A stretch of 64,000 nucleotides of DNA from Stratiolaelaps scimitus (lineage: Eukaryota > Arthropoda > Arachnida > Mesostigmata > Laelapidae), in contig JABWDB010000002.1 of assembly GCA_019614645.1 (NCBI GenBank), positions 20,573,501-20,637,500 of the forward strand, read 5' to 3'. The stretch's first letter is position 1. The number at the start of each line of letters is the position of its first letter. The notes beneath the pieces are model-generated. The model made no database searches. It was not told the origin of the DNA and worked only from the letters and a program-made list of their open reading frames with translations. Shown here in pieces: positions 11,701 to 24,439 of the stretch. A program made the translations under genes and the position numbers.

Positions 11701-13847
11701 TATTATTGTAACACATATTAAATGCGATCTGATACAGACACGTTCTTATATATAGGTTAGGCTCATTTTGTGAAGTACAAAAACCTACTCACCTGGCAAA
11801 TACCGTCTCCGATATTGTCCGGATTACAGCCGAACAAAATTCCAGTTTGACGAAGCCGTGTATCCTTGATGATCACCTGGACGTCTCAGACGGCAACAGA
11901 AAATATTACAATTTATTTTATTGCAGCTAGAATACGCGGTTATACAATCAAATCTGATCCCTAGGTATAGGCGCTATTTTTTTATCCTTCTGAGTCTCAT
12001 CTGATTTTTCGTATGGTAGCTTCTACCCAATATTTGTGGCCCTGTAACGGATGAGTTGATAGATCAGATAGAACAAACATATAACTCACATGATCTAGAT
12101 CGAAGGAGATATTGTAGGGTGCAAACGCCTTGACAAGCGTTTCGTGCTGGTGCTCCACCTGCTTTGGCTGCACAATGGGATCTGATCCATCGTCGTTTGC
12201 AATGTTTACCACTCTATGATAGAAACAATGGAATCGTGCTTTACAGTTAGCAGCTGAAACAGATGCAAATTTCGTTTTCAAAGCAACAACATCGTCTCAA
12301 ATACAAACATTGCTCAGTGGTTTTACTTACAACTAGACGAACTGATCTTAATGGATGCACAGGACTGTTTTCGAATTGTTCGTGTGCAATAACAACCATT
12401 TAAAACAAATCTGAGTATACGCATGAGCATACGTTTATTACAAATAAGGAGTTGTTATATGTAGATGTGAAAAAGAAAAAAGAGACAGAAAAACCTCAAA
12501 ACCACTTACCTATATTTGAGGACTTTTCGTTCGGTCAGATGTTTGTTTTCAGGGAGCAGATATGCGAGTGTCGTTTCCGGGTTGTCGCACGGTGTCTCGC
12601 CGCAGGGTGGAATCAAGATGGTGCCTGTTGTCATCACCGATAAAATAATAAAATTATACTGACTTGATGAATATATGATCGTGTTGTAATGGACACAGCG
12701 GCAAACGTCACTCGAACATGTGAATCTCAAAGTGCACTTGGAAAGCACTGTGTCACAAATGTTAGAGAAAGTCTTGCAGCGATCAGTGAAAGAAGAAAAA
12801 ATTCGAAAAAGTATATTAGAGGTGTTATGTGTATATCTCTCAATATGAATTACAAGTTTATACATTCGTGATTACATATAATGAGAGTACAATGAGACAG
12901 AAAGGCACTTGAGAATAACGCTACACCGTGTAGATCGTGAACGCATGTGGCTTTGACGCGGTGCTACAGGTGTAGGTTTGGGAACTCTTAGACACATTAT
13001 GTATGGTCAGAGAAAGTTACACTATACAAGGTTACCTGTGATAAAAGTTGTCCTTGCCCAAATTAACTACGAATACAAATAAACATGCGGGCTTCTTCCA
13101 ACCGTCCATCTTGCCTTTTACATTACGACGACGACCATCCCTAAACAATTTTCTACTCAAGCACAGACCTCAATTGTGTATGTCTTCTTATTGAAGGTAT
13201 GTTGTTTTGTGGAAAGGCGCAAGTCTGCCTCTAAGAGGTGCACTGATTCAACGGCAGCTCACCGTTGGCGATGTCCTGCGTTCCGTTCACATTCGTCTGG
13301 ACGCCCGTGGATTGCAACCGCCAAGAACGCAGAAGAGTACCAAGGTTTCACACACTTGTTTGTCTTAGTTTTTAAGTGTTATTGTAATTTTGAAGTTTCA
13401 GGCATAAGGGAGACATACTATCATTGTGAGGAAATGTACGATATGGTGATTGCTCATCGAATCGTCGAGTTCGAAAAATCGTTATCTATCTACCTGAGGA
13501 TTATTCCTATGGCGGGCCGTGTAGCGAGTACAGCCCGGTGATCCCGAAGGTTCCTGGTGTGATGGAAGCGCTGAAAAACGAACTCTCACCTCGTAAGTAC
13601 CAAAAATGAAACACAGACTAGCTTCCACGATTATAATTCATTAATATGTATTTCACGAAAGCACATTGACGCAGATGATCGCTATGCGTTGCCAACAACC
13701 AGACGTATCTTATCAAAGCACACTGAATTACAAGTTTCTCGTTTTCACATCAATGAATCCACCACAGTGGCACATGATCTTTGATGAAAGTCGCCTACCA
13801 AACACGGTGGCGTTGAGGGCTAATGCCCCCAACAGATATAACTTCAT
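8728..13847 (-). CDS. Compact pappalysin-like secreted zinc metalloprotease (M43B) with Lin12-Notch repeats
   Basis: Secreted protease related to pregnancy-associated plasma protein A. Exons, 5' to 3' on the minus strand: 13847-13799 (tentative signal-peptide exon), 12624-12510, 12213-12090, 11876-11793, 11164-11051, 10696-10459, 10178-10114, 9848-9559, 9321-9135, 8868-8728. Joined they give 468 residues with frame kept at every junction. After the signal peptide come a CGETPCDN segment and the RVVNIANDD region seen in pappalysins. Two Lin12-Notch repeats follow (residues about 113-173), with IGDGICQPEC, FNDGGDC, HDGICQQVC and HNYDGGDC. The catalytic domain has the zinc site HEVGHVFGLWH (H262, H266, H272; E263 catalytic), split by an intron, and the Met-turn NYMSY (M335). 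The C-terminus is short, so the LamG-like and sushi modules of vertebrate PAPP-A are absent. Exons 2-10 are firm; the first exon rests only on a signal-like MKLYLLGALALNATVFG and a fitting phase, with a non-ideal donor (GTAGGC). Confidence 0.85.
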
Positions 13848-15675
13848 GGCTAAGGAAGTGTCCGCGTAGCCATCCACCTCGTCACATCCAGAATGGTCAC
13901 TCAGTCGAATAGTGTATTAGCCTTTTCCTCTTCCGCTGACTCAGCGCAGAGATAACAGATCCAACAGTGTCCGTCTGCTTATCGGTGGAGATACGCTGAC
14001 CGCTGCAACTACCTTGAATCATTGCGGAAGCCCCTGGCATCGGATACACGTGGTCACTTGTAACCGCTATCTCATTTTCTTTTCTATTCCATTGATGCTG
14101 TATTGTTACAACGTTTGTAAGAAGTCTCTTAGAAACCCCGTGGAGGTGGGGGAAGCTAAACTGAGCTGAACGAGAATATCGAGTAGATAGAGTAATATTA
14201 GGGTTATTACATTTTTATTATAGATAGTTTTCATGTACATACACGTAAATAAACCTAGACGCTAAAATAATATGTAGTTATTGCACGCAGTGGTATGTCG
14301 TATCGATTCGAGCTAATTTTGATCGGTAGTTGAAAGTTTCAAGTGACGCACGTCAGCTGGCACGTTCTCTATGACAAATAACGTATTTGTACAGCACATT
14401 AACAGCCTATTCGAAGCGATAAGGTGGAAGTGGGTTGTTAATCGAACCACTGACACCCGCTGAGGAAGTCTAAATTCAGACGACGCCGGTGTGGGCATAC
14501 CACCACCAACTGTTGCCATAAATTATTCTTTCTGCATTTGTCAAAAGCCCAATTGGTCACAGTCATTCGTCTGTCAAATTGTCATTTTCTCTACTCAGGT
14601 ATATGAAATTGGCATTATTATTTCATTAGCGAGCTATTGTAGTCGTAACAGCTCATACCTTGGCTTTATACGAGCACGCTCTGTCCTCAGCTAAATCAAC
14701 AACGAGTACGGGTAGAATTTGCCAAGCAACTCATTGTCAAGTAAATTAGGGATTCCTATGCAATCGAATACATGAAACAAACCAGGTTTGACCATGACAC
14801 AAAGGAACCAATGATGCAATACGCCCATATACCCGTATTATTATTATTATCATCATACATCTTGTCGTACGATCGATTCATTCTATTCCTCTTCATTCTA
14901 TCCGCCTAATAGCTGTCGTAAACTAAGCACTTAACCTGTGCCATGCCCTCTATCATGACGGCAGGATTGTCTAGGTGGAGCCACCTGTCCAGCGATTGCG
15001 CCATGGAGCAGGCAGTTTTCTGTGTTGCTTGATTGCTATGGTAGCGCGTTCGTGGTACGAGGGGAGGAGCAGACTCCGGCCGCCGGCGGCGGTTTCCAAT
15101 CCGGCCATCAACCGCGAGGGGGCGAACCCTGCCAATGCCACCACTAATCTGTAGACTAACCGCACGTTGGCTGGCTAACATTGTATAGTATACGACAGCA
15201 GAGAGCTGCAACGGGTCGGTGCATTTAACCAGCCGGCTTCTGTCACCGGCGCGTGCTTAACAGGTCGCGGTACCTCGTACGACAGGGAAGAATTTCACAT
15301 TAGCCGAGGTGTGATTTCACATCGAGGGCTAGCGTTCGAATTTCAAGTGATCAATTCGATCGGTTCGGTGACGACGTTGGTGGGAAATAATCAAAATAAA
15401 CAAAAGGACAAGACACTGATATCTTATCGAACAGTTTACTGTCTGACAGGTGTCCAGTCAGGTTCCCGACGCAACTGTAATTTTTTGCTGTGAGATGAGA
15501 TTCTGTTTCGGCAAGATGGACAGGGAAAGCAATCGGTGAGTAGCTGTTTTTTGTTGTTCATCTTCTAGACATGAATAAAATGGGACCTGCTAAGGTTTCA
15601 CAGCATTAAAGATGATAACTAGGAACATCCGCATCGTCGACGGAACTATTAAGTTAATGTGTTACAATGATTTTG

Positions 15676-15760
15676 TCAGGTACGCAGGACAGCTGAGGGT
15701 CAGCTCGAAGAAACAAAAAAAAACAGGTACGCAGGACCTGTGACACGGGGTCTCCCAAAG
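15676..15760 (+). repeat. Dispersed repeat, copy 3 (internally deleted)
   Basis: It begins GTCAGGTACG like the other copies and jumps almost at once to the terminal hairpin AGCTGAGGGTCAGCTCGAA, so the middle is missing. A second CAGGTACGCAGGACCTG piece follows after an A-rich run. It shares ends with 3032-3157 and 26549-26672. Confidence 0.6.
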
Positions 15761-18577
15761 GTCTCTCCTCACTAAGGATTGCGGATTTCAAGTTGCTGAT
15801 TATGTGCCCATCCTAGATGGTATTGGCTGAAAGCGAGCGGCGTTTGACACCAGGAATGGCATTGCTACAAAATTACTAAGATTGATTATTTTGTACATTT
15901 GTGTCATTTACATTTGTCATCCACTCCGGCTGTAGTATTGTGGGTAAAATGCAAGCTAGTAGTAAGATAATTGCTGTAGTACCACCGGCACCTAGTTGAG
16001 CTGTTACCGTAAAGTCAAAAGGCGGCTAAATTGTTTCCAAAGGGTGCAAATATCATTTTGTAAAGTACACGAGATGCTGATAAGCTCGTTGAGTAGTGCC
16101 ACCTCTATTATTTTTCGAGTACTCTGAATATATTTATTAAATAACTATTTTCTTTTTTTTTACCTCCTTAAATACACATGTCGCGTAGGTAATACCATTT
16201 TGAATGAGTGTAATTTCAATAAACAATGTAAATGTTTTTAATCTAACGTCCTATACAAACCAAGTGGATTGTACAATTTGGTAAAATAGCGAAAACTTCA
16301 TTTTGGTGACCATCCCGTGACTTGGCGAATACTCATTCATCTGTAGGATCGCTTGCCTTTCTGTATTGAGAAATTGTTGAATCTGAATGCATAAGCAGAT
16401 TAGACAGTTGGATGTTGTCCGAATAGCGAGAATGATTATTCTGATGTTAAGAAATCAAAACAACGCCAGCAAAGCGATGAATCTTTCCAATCTAGTAATA
16501 AATTGCTAATTGACGTCTATTCAGTTAGGTGGGCAGCTTCACTAGTGTAATGCACCAGTGAAATTCTACCATGTATATCGTAGGAGGTACGTTTAGCTTT
16601 GTGCTGCCCTTAGCCCGTGCTTCGGTCTGCCTAGGCTGAAAACCGCCCCGCGCGTAGAGATCGATAGGAGGCGACGCCACGAGCCCAATGTCTATCTGAG
16701 TGTGAGGTTGCAAACGTGAAAAGTGGCGCTGTCGGACGCGGTGACGGCGATAGCAGCAACTATAAATAGGTCGTACCCGCTTGGAAATGTGTATGGGCAT
16801 TGTTCATAGAGCCACTATATGAAAGTGTGAACTTACTCAAATTAAGTACAATTACAAAAAGTAAGCGGAATTCGAGCCTGGATATAGGATTGGAGCTCCC
16901 GGGTATTATTATTATGTCATTTATAGGCAGGAGTTCCTCCTCAGTAAACAAAGTGACCAAGCCTTAGTTTTAATTTAGGTGGTAGTTAGGATCAAATATC
17001 TAATATGCTAAGGAGAATGCATATAAACCGTATGTGATTCGGTGAATCGATGTTGACGACTCAGCTCAGGATTCATGATATATTACACCTTACTTTTAGG
17101 ACTCAATAATCTTGGATTGAGGATGCATTGACTTTAAGATTATATCATTTATGTCTAAATATTAGATCTGAACACGTAGACGGCTCTGCCAAATAGATCT
17201 AGTCAGAGATGCCTGTCGAAGCTTTGGCGATCAAAGACATTGCTGAATTATCCAGACAGCTGCCTAGTAGACATGTTGCTTTATTTCTCAAGGTGTCTAC
17301 TGGGCTACATTTTACGCCAAATATCGAGAATATGTCCATTAGATTGGACGGCAGCAGTTCTTTAAAAATATTATCGCCACTAGCCCCTATCAGCATCAGC
17401 GGTCCATAGGGTTCGCAAGTCGACAGGAATACCTCTCGAATCGGTCAAAAGTTATTGAGCCACCATGCGGCAATACTCTCGTCCGTTGGAGAGCTCCGCC
17501 GTTGAAGTCTATTGAAGTCTATTATATTACATACTTTTGAGATTCAACGCAGCGCTGTTCTCCGCTGCTGTTCGATAGGATTTCAACGGTCGTTGTACAA
17601 TGCGGCTACATAATTTGAACTGGAATATTCAATTAGAATTCTTGCCCACTGTGGTTGCTCGTATCGGTGGAACATGTTAGTCAGACACGAGTTGCATGTT
17701 GTAACCTATGGAGGTTCGTTCGGGACACTGATAACACTAGTCCAGCCCAAGCTGGACGAGTACGAACGTTTATTGTTGCTACATGTGTAGCAATAATAAA
17801 TCTTCAAAGCTCGAACGTGGCCCATCATGATGCATCGATTGAATTGCTTCGACAACAGTCATTTATATTCGGTTAATTGAGCTTATCTGGCCGGCGATTG
17901 GTTCCAGCCAAAATTACTCTCAATTCGCCTTCTGTAGACGCACACCTCTCCGCCACATAGCGTCCTTACCTCGTTAACTAGTTATATAATCGCAGGTGGG
18001 GTCCGCCCCGCACCAGGTAGTCGATACTGGCATAGGATACAGAGGAAGGGGACTAATCAATGAACTCAATTGGGATTCAGATAGAACGTCGGTGACAAGC
18101 ACGCACACCGCATGTTCGCTAAAGTAGCTTCATCGTAAACTGTGCCTTCTCCATACAACCAGTCTACATTGTAATATATAGGTTTCCAGTAGCTAATTCA
18201 CTCGCTCACTCACTCGTTGTTAGTTTCGCGTTCTTTATACGATATAAATCTCACCTACATCCTATTCTCCGTGTATCTGAATCCCACTTACGGATCTAAC
18301 TGTGTCGAGGTCGACCAGTGAACTCGGCGGGTCTACGAAGTCTCATAGCGGCAAGCTGACCAGGCCGGGTGCTCAGGGGGGACTAAAGACGGTGCCGCGT
18401 TTGCCACTCGGCACAAGGGTCAGACAGACAGCTTCAGACAGGGAGGTGTGGCGACACGAAACAGCACGAGCTGGGAATGAAAGCGGGGGCTCCGAGGGTC
18501 AGTCTATCGCTTAGCCGGTTCTTTGTTGTTGCGTTGACTCGAGAAATGTCACTTCTTGCGCTATGAGATGGTGATAG

Positions 18578-18604
18578 GCTGCTGCTGCTGCCACCACCAC
18601 CGCC
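18578..18604. repeat. CTG then CCA trinucleotide tract
   Basis: GCTGCTGCTGCTG followed directly by CCACCACCACCGCC. A second (GCT)6 tract lies at 18751-18768. No supporting gene model. Confidence 0.7.
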
Positions 18605-19153
18605 AGTTCCGTGCGCATTTTATCGATCTCAAGTTCCGTCGTCATTAATACCTAGTCCAGCCTATCTATGTAGCTCGCTTGCTAACCTGGCAACCTGCCT
18701 CGCGGTGCAAGCGATTGATATGCAGCCTGCGCCACCAATCATACCACTTTGCTGCTGCTGCTGCTGCTACTACTATTGCCATTGACGGTGATGGTGTGGG
18801 TATCGCTATCGCTGCAGAATTCAGAGCCCGTGCAAGAATCGCTGCTGCCTACACCACCGCCACTCACTGAATACACCTAGTGTAAACACTCACGCAAGGT
18901 AGTTGAACATCTCGCCCAAACGGTTACACGCTTAGCTTCCACAATGCACAATCGTAAATTGTGCTAGATATCCATGTGTTGTCTTGACTACCAGCCAATT
19001 GTCACTCGCTTCGAAATGGATACTCGGTTGTTCCGGAAATAAAGGACTTTGCCGGCAAGCGATCTTGGAGCTCTCTTCTACTGCGTTGCTAAACAACTTC
19101 TAGAGGTGTAATATGTCTTCAAGTGTTTTTTTTTTTATTTTAACTGCGCACTT

Positions 19154-19171
19154 CAGTTGCGCGCGCAACTG
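19154..19171. repeat. Perfect 18-bp palindrome
   Basis: CAGTTGCGCGCGCAACTG equals its own reverse complement. The alternating CG core is unusual in this AT-rich, gene-poor stretch. Confidence 0.8.
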
Positions 19172-21667
19172 ATGCAGATCATCACACAACGCGTCGGCTC
19201 GACATCGAATAGATTCGTTCAAATTTCATTGATCTGATCGAGTTTCCAATGAAGATCATTATTGAGACGCATTCACAGACGTGATTGTGACTGTGATTGT
19301 AAAATATACTCCTACTGGATGCAGCTCTATGATTCATTATTTACTCCAGTGGCTGTTTTGTGGACAGTTGGTTCGTGTGTTTTGTGTACGTTCTTCACTG
19401 CGAGACACATATTGATCGCCACATCTCCGCGCTACGTTGGCAGTAGCATTTGATGGACCCAGGACTTCCAATTTGTCCAGTCTCACCGTCATTAAAAATG
19501 AGAAAGTGAGTTCGCTGCTTAGAGAGGTAGGAAGGTCTGCCAAGGCTCGAGTGAGCACAAGATCTAGTAGAAAGCATAGATACAGTTTGTAAAAAATGGC
19601 ATATTAAGTTCTGGGTGGCCAAACACATCACCAGAAGGAATTATTAAACCAACCCTCTTAGACGTACGAGTGCGACTTTTTGTCTAACATATTATATATT
19701 CAATTCATCTTACGCAACGGAAGTAGACCGTGACATCTGCCCAGCTCCATTTAAGGAATTGAATGAATCAGCTGTGACCATCCCTCGCTCAATAGTTGTT
19801 TATTGCGGGACAATGAACCAGTTCATCAGAGCCGCAAACGGCCACGTTACCGTCGAGCTACCTCCAAGCGAAATTTCCTAAATCAGTACGTGCTCTCTAT
19901 TGTAGATATTATTTTTTGTTGGAGACTACAAGCTCGCATTTAATTCACTTCACTACAAGACCCTTAAGAGATTTTTTTTTTCATTTGCACGTAGTGATAT
20001 ACTGTATGGATTCACTGAACCAAAATTATGCAGAATATTGTTCTCGAGCACTGCAATCTCGGCTCTCCCAAGATGCTGCAAGCAATTAAAATTATATAAT
20101 GCAACCTTGGGTTTAAGAAGCTTTGCTTAAATCGACCTGTTTGCTCGATTCCCGGGCCCCATGATCGGTTCGACCTGCATCCCACAAACAGCAGCCGTCC
20201 CCCACATGATGATGCGGCGGTCAAATGGCCTCAGATGGAGACTGGCCAGACTTCATTAACGCAAATTTGCGTACATGAGATAAGCATATGGACGAGCTGT
20301 ACGCATGTGACGGGGATGGACTTATTCAACAGGAAGTTCGGTAGTCTGGATATGAGACGGCTGCATTATGATATCGCCTCAGCGGTCGGCAGGAGTGCAG
20401 AAATCCCCATCGAGGACACCGACCCCTACATTTCGCTGCCTAATAAAAAGGCCGACGCGATGTCCTTGTGACAAGACAGCAAGGACAAGAGAGGTGCCGC
20501 CAACTGTCCTTATATCTGGCAAACGCTCCGCGTCAGTATTAGACGTATAGTCAACAATTAATATTAACGGGCCGACCAGATAGCTAAGGGATCGTTGTTA
20601 TTCCGAGGACTGTCTAATGACTAATTGATAGCAGGACTAAGCACTACCGGTCAATGTTAAACGGTCTTAATTTGTCCACAAGTTGAACAACCTGAGCTTT
20701 ATTCCAAAACAATGACAATTGCGCACTAGGCATGTATTCATTTAGCGTAAGAGGTAAGGGTTGGCAGGGAAGCGGAGAAAGACTTTAGAGAGATACGTTT
20801 TTTAATCCATTTAAGCTACACTAGGCGAGTATTCCTTAACATTTTCCAAGCTAATTTTAAGAATTTGAATTACCTCGAACTGTTTACGACCAACGTCTCC
20901 ATGGGACAGACGTGCAGCGCATTCATATCAATACAATATAATTAAATGTTAATCTATATAGGCGAATCGCAAACATTTCACGGGGTCTTGTCCACCGTCA
21001 GAAAATGTCGCTTAACCCTGAATGTATTCCTTACGTTCTAATTTGCATAGGTTCGAAACTTTTGTGTAGCATCCACAACTGCCAGAAACGATATGTCCTT
21101 TGCAATGTGTGAGATGCCTTGATACCGGATGACAGCCAATCCGAAAAATGGCGAAGAAGTGACTGGCTACAGGCGTCTAAATACCACCAGAGGTAGATTG
21201 ACCAAGGTCACTTTTCATCATTACTGGTTGCGCGAATTGTTTTAACTGGATTCACTGTAACCGTGAGACAGTTTTGCGAATTTCAGCGGAACTAGTTTGC
21301 AGGCGTTCCACCTCTACCCGTACGAGGGTGCCTTGAGCTCGGCTAGAGCAGTGTGGGACTTTCCGAATGTGTTGAAGTTCACTGCATAGTGATAATACGG
21401 CGAGATCAGCGATTCTGGGTCATGGTCGAATTGAGCTGAGTCCCTCTGCCTAGTTGGCCCAAAGCGGTGCATTAAAAATCATACAGCTGCGAGATAGCAC
21501 TATGCATGACACTCCATGTAGCTGTATTGAGCCCCAATAAGGACGTGGACGAAGGACACTGTCAATTGCAACGATTTGCACAAATATAGAAATTTAGAAT
21601 ATGTAATATCATATAACGCGATTATAAAGATTTTAGGCTGTAAAGTCCAGTAATGTGCTAATGTGCT

Positions 21668-21691
21668 GGTCAGCTGCCACCGCAGCTGACC
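21668..21691. repeat. Hairpin, 9-bp stem and 6-base loop
   Basis: GGTCAGCTG, loop CCACCG, CAGCTGACC: a perfect stem. It shares the CAGCTGA core seen in the dispersed-repeat hairpins but not their flanks. Confidence 0.75.
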
Positions 21692-21737
21692 AACTAGATT
21701 AATTCATTTAATGTAGCGAAAAGGTCCCTGGAGGTGG

Positions 21738-21756
21738 ACGTCTACGAAGTAGACGT
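21738..21756. repeat. Hairpin, 8-bp stem and 3-base loop, followed by a T run
   Basis: ACGTCTAC, loop GAA, GTAGACGT, then ATTTTTTTG. A perfect stem only 46 bases after the hairpin at 21668-21691. Confidence 0.7.
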
Positions 21757-22784
21757 ATTTTTTGTTCTGGTTTTCCGACTGTTATTGTGACTCTCCAAGA
21801 GGTAATGAATGTCTGCTTGGTTAGAGTTCAGGAATTTAGACATTTTTTAGGGTTTTAGACACGTTGTTTTTGTTCCGGATGATTACTTCGTTAAACGTGT
21901 CCAAGGATGAATCTCAGAGTTCTTGCAGGTGACAAAAACTCTGAGCAAAGCATGCCATAACCGAAAATGATGCACAATTGTACCGACTCGTATCATCAAT
22001 AAACTCAAGACCAGATCAATAAACTTCAATACTCAACGAATAGAACCAACAATGACCCAGCTTTTATTCACTTTGTCAGATTTCATGGGCAGTCCACTGA
22101 GGTTATGGACAGGATTACTATGTCTTTATGATAAAGTGGATTTTACGAGCTGACTCATAGCTCACACGTCCACGATACAGCAGCTTTCGACATTGCTTAA
22201 TGAGATGGGCCCTCTTCAATGCAGATCTGCAATGGTGGGGAGGAAACCGATGTCCTTATGACAAAATACCAACATATTTTGGTAGGCCATATTGCTATTT
22301 ACAGTGCAAGGTTAGAGTCTCGGCACAATATTTAGCAGTTGGCGAAGGCAGTGAAACAGGACTTTTCTCTGAGTTTCATAGACCTTCCTTCACATTCTAT
22401 GTATGGGATTTAATTAAATGTTGATGTTGTTAATTGATGGGCAACATTGAGCGAAGGCTCCCCCGGCCCAAATTCCATCCGCCGGCTTCCCTCATGCATA
22501 CGTAGCACTAGGTCACAGCTAACTGCGGTGGTACCGGTCCTTGGACTGAAAATCTTTATCCTACCAAGGCATATGAGTAGCCGCGAACGAAACCTACCTT
22601 GGAACTGATTTTGATCGAGACAAATCAATGGCTGAATACGCAAGTCGCATGATTGCCGGCTTACTAGCCGTGCAGCGACGTTATGCTTTGAATATGCTTA
22701 TAGCTACAACACCGATGCGAAGATTCGCCAGCAAGATATGCCCAATGCATAAACGTCCAGCAAGGTCGCTATAAGAAGTAGGCT

Positions 22785-23228
22785 ATGATCACACAAAGGG
22801 TCTCATTCATACGCCAGCTGCACGCATGGCAGCAGCAAGAACGACGACTAGCTGTCGTACACGAAGTCCCATCCATGGAGGATTCCAGCGACTTTGTTTG
22901 CCCTGCCGGGAGCCTTCGGGGAAGGCCCTCGCGGACTGGATTGGATAACTCCAAATCCAACATGAAAGTGCTTCTAGACTGTCTGTCTGAAAGTGAAACA
23001 CAACACGTTGGTGCTGTGCTAGCCATGTCAAGCAGAGCATCTAGTGATCTGGCGATACGATCTGGTGAGCATGACGAAAACGAACGAACTGTGCTTACTA
23101 CTGACCCGAAGACGATCAATTCGGAGCTGTCCAAGGGACAATGGGCTGTCCTGCAGGATGTTGCTGACCGACTCGAACGTTCCGAGGTCGAAAGTTACCT
23201 GCTAAATGTTCGATACAGGTATTGTTGA
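22785..23228 (+). CDS. Uncharacterised protein, 147 codons open
   Basis: A single open frame of 147 residues from ATG to TGA with balanced, non-repetitive composition and protein-like codons. I do not recognise the family. It is hydrophilic, with no signal peptide or membrane segment; the C-terminal part (KGQWAVLQDVADRLERSEVE) looks helical. A stop codon lies two codons upstream of the ATG. Directly before it, 22628-22774 holds a separate 48-codon ATG frame in another phase that also looks protein-like, so the locus may have a frameshift or an unseen splice. The opposite strand is open over much of the same stretch, so coding status is not certain. A long (ATT)n tract follows at 23611-23655. 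Confidence 0.4.
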   Translation: MITQRVSFIRQLHAWQQQERRLAVVHEVPSMEDSSDFVCPAGSLRGRPSRTGLDNSKSNMKVLLDCLSESETQHVGAVLAMSSRASSDLAIRSGEHDENERTVLTTDPKTINSELSKGQWAVLQDVADRLERSEVESYLLNVRYRYC

Positions 23229-23610
23229 GTTAGTGACTACGATTTCACTATGAGCGGTTTCGGGATAGGAAGCCGAAGAGTTTTTCTATCGTAACATTTA
23301 TACGCGTGGTATCTCACTCTAGGAATTTCTAGAGTCGCATTGTTGCTGCGTTACTGTAATATTATTATTAGTTGTACTTTATTATATATTAGACATACCT
23401 ATTATTATTGTTATATTACATTATTAGACATTTAAATGTTTTATTTTTGCCGCACTATATTATGGTCTGGAGCTTTACTGAATTCGACTTTCGATGAATG
23501 ATAACTCTGTTGCTGAATCTGTGGAAACGACGATGGCGCAAATGCTTAAGAGTGTCCCTGGAGTGTTCGTTATTATTATAACTATTATTGTTATTCTGCT
23601 GCTTCTTCCT

Positions 23611-23611
23611 C

Positions 23612-23643
<32 letters not shown>

Positions 23644-23655
23644 ATTATTATTATT
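23611..23655. repeat. (ATT)n microsatellite
   Basis: About fifteen ATT units with one or two interruptions. They create spurious poly-Ile or poly-Asn frames that should not be annotated as genes. Confidence 0.9.
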
Positions 23656-24169
23656 CATTCATCCAATTGCTGCACCGTCGTGTGGAGATCAATGGAGATC
23701 GTGTTATAAATTATGTTGTTACTGTCCCGATAGCGAAACCAAGTTGTACCCACAGCTACAGTTGCAACGACAATGGATTCCGCCAGTCATGCTAATGACA
23801 GTTGGCCTAGTTCCGAGTCAGCAGATTTCAATGGCATTCGATTTAGTTTGCTCATAAACGCCCTAGACAGAGCAAGTCCCTCGTGTTCGAGGGCTCACAA
23901 AATTGAAAATCGAAAAATCTCGCAGCAGTGACGTTTTCCTGGTCAGCATTTGAGGTAGCGGAAGCGCACAAATTTCAAAGACGCTTTGTTCGATCGGTGC
24001 TGTCACATATCATACATAGGGTATGGGCAGCCCCCAGTTAACTCACCTGACTGCCTGCTCCGAAGTTTCCTTGCGTCATGAGGGGCGAGCGTTCATCATT
24101 AGCGTGTCCGGTTCACGCAATAGTACCCGTTTATGGGGTAGCTATTAGGACGATGTTTCGTCTGCAGAG

Positions 24170-24439
24170 TTAATAGATCCCACAGCACGTGCTCCGAGGC
24201 GCGTTTACGGAGCACCGCCAAATTTCGCCAGGGTTGTGTCCATTGTTGCTGTCTTGGGGAACATAAAAAAACGTAGGTTTAGAGGTGTCTTTGTGTGAAC
24301 CAGAAGACTTTCTAGGGACCGAAAGAGTACGGCTGATATGTGGATATTCATTCGACATTGGCATGGTTGCATTTAGCTCAATTCGCTGTTCCATTTCGAG
24401 ATCCCGGTGAAAATGCTTTGGCAAGCCGGTGCGAGCCAT
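24170..24439 (-). CDS. Candidate small protein or first coding exon, unrecognised
   Basis: An 89-codon frame starting ATGGCTCGC just after an AAATAT run. Composition is hydrophilic and varied with no low-complexity bias. No domain is recognised. Near its end there is a possible GT donor (TGGCG/GTGCTC), so it could be the first exon of a longer minus-strand gene. Upstream on that strand (24.45-24.75 kb) the DNA is GC-richer, as a promoter might be. Chance cannot be excluded. Confidence 0.25.
   Translation of the reverse strand: MARTGLPKHFHRDLEMEQRIELNATMPMSNEYPHISRTLSVPRKSSGSHKDTSKPTFFYVPQDSNNGHNPGEIWRCSVNAPRSTCCGIY

Larger units (their letters stand above)
13848..22627. other. Long gene-poor region
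   Basis: No recognisable gene on either strand. It contains a truncated dispersed-repeat copy (15676-15760), CTG/CCA-rich tracts (18578-18604 and 18751-18768), an 18-bp perfect palindrome (19154-19171) and two hairpins (21668-21691, 21738-21756). GC-richer patches near 14.9-15.3 kb and 18.3-18.9 kb have short open frames on several strands at once, which fits promoter or untranslated exon sequence better than protein coding. Confidence 0.55.

Noticed and set aside
13176..13869. Plus-strand open frames that could be joined to a short protein
   Set aside because: They need weak splice sites and show no domain; the minus strand here offers a signal-peptide exon that completes the pappalysin frame.
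23455..23857. Poly-Ile and poly-Asn frames
   Set aside because: They are translations of the (ATT)n microsatellite, not genes.
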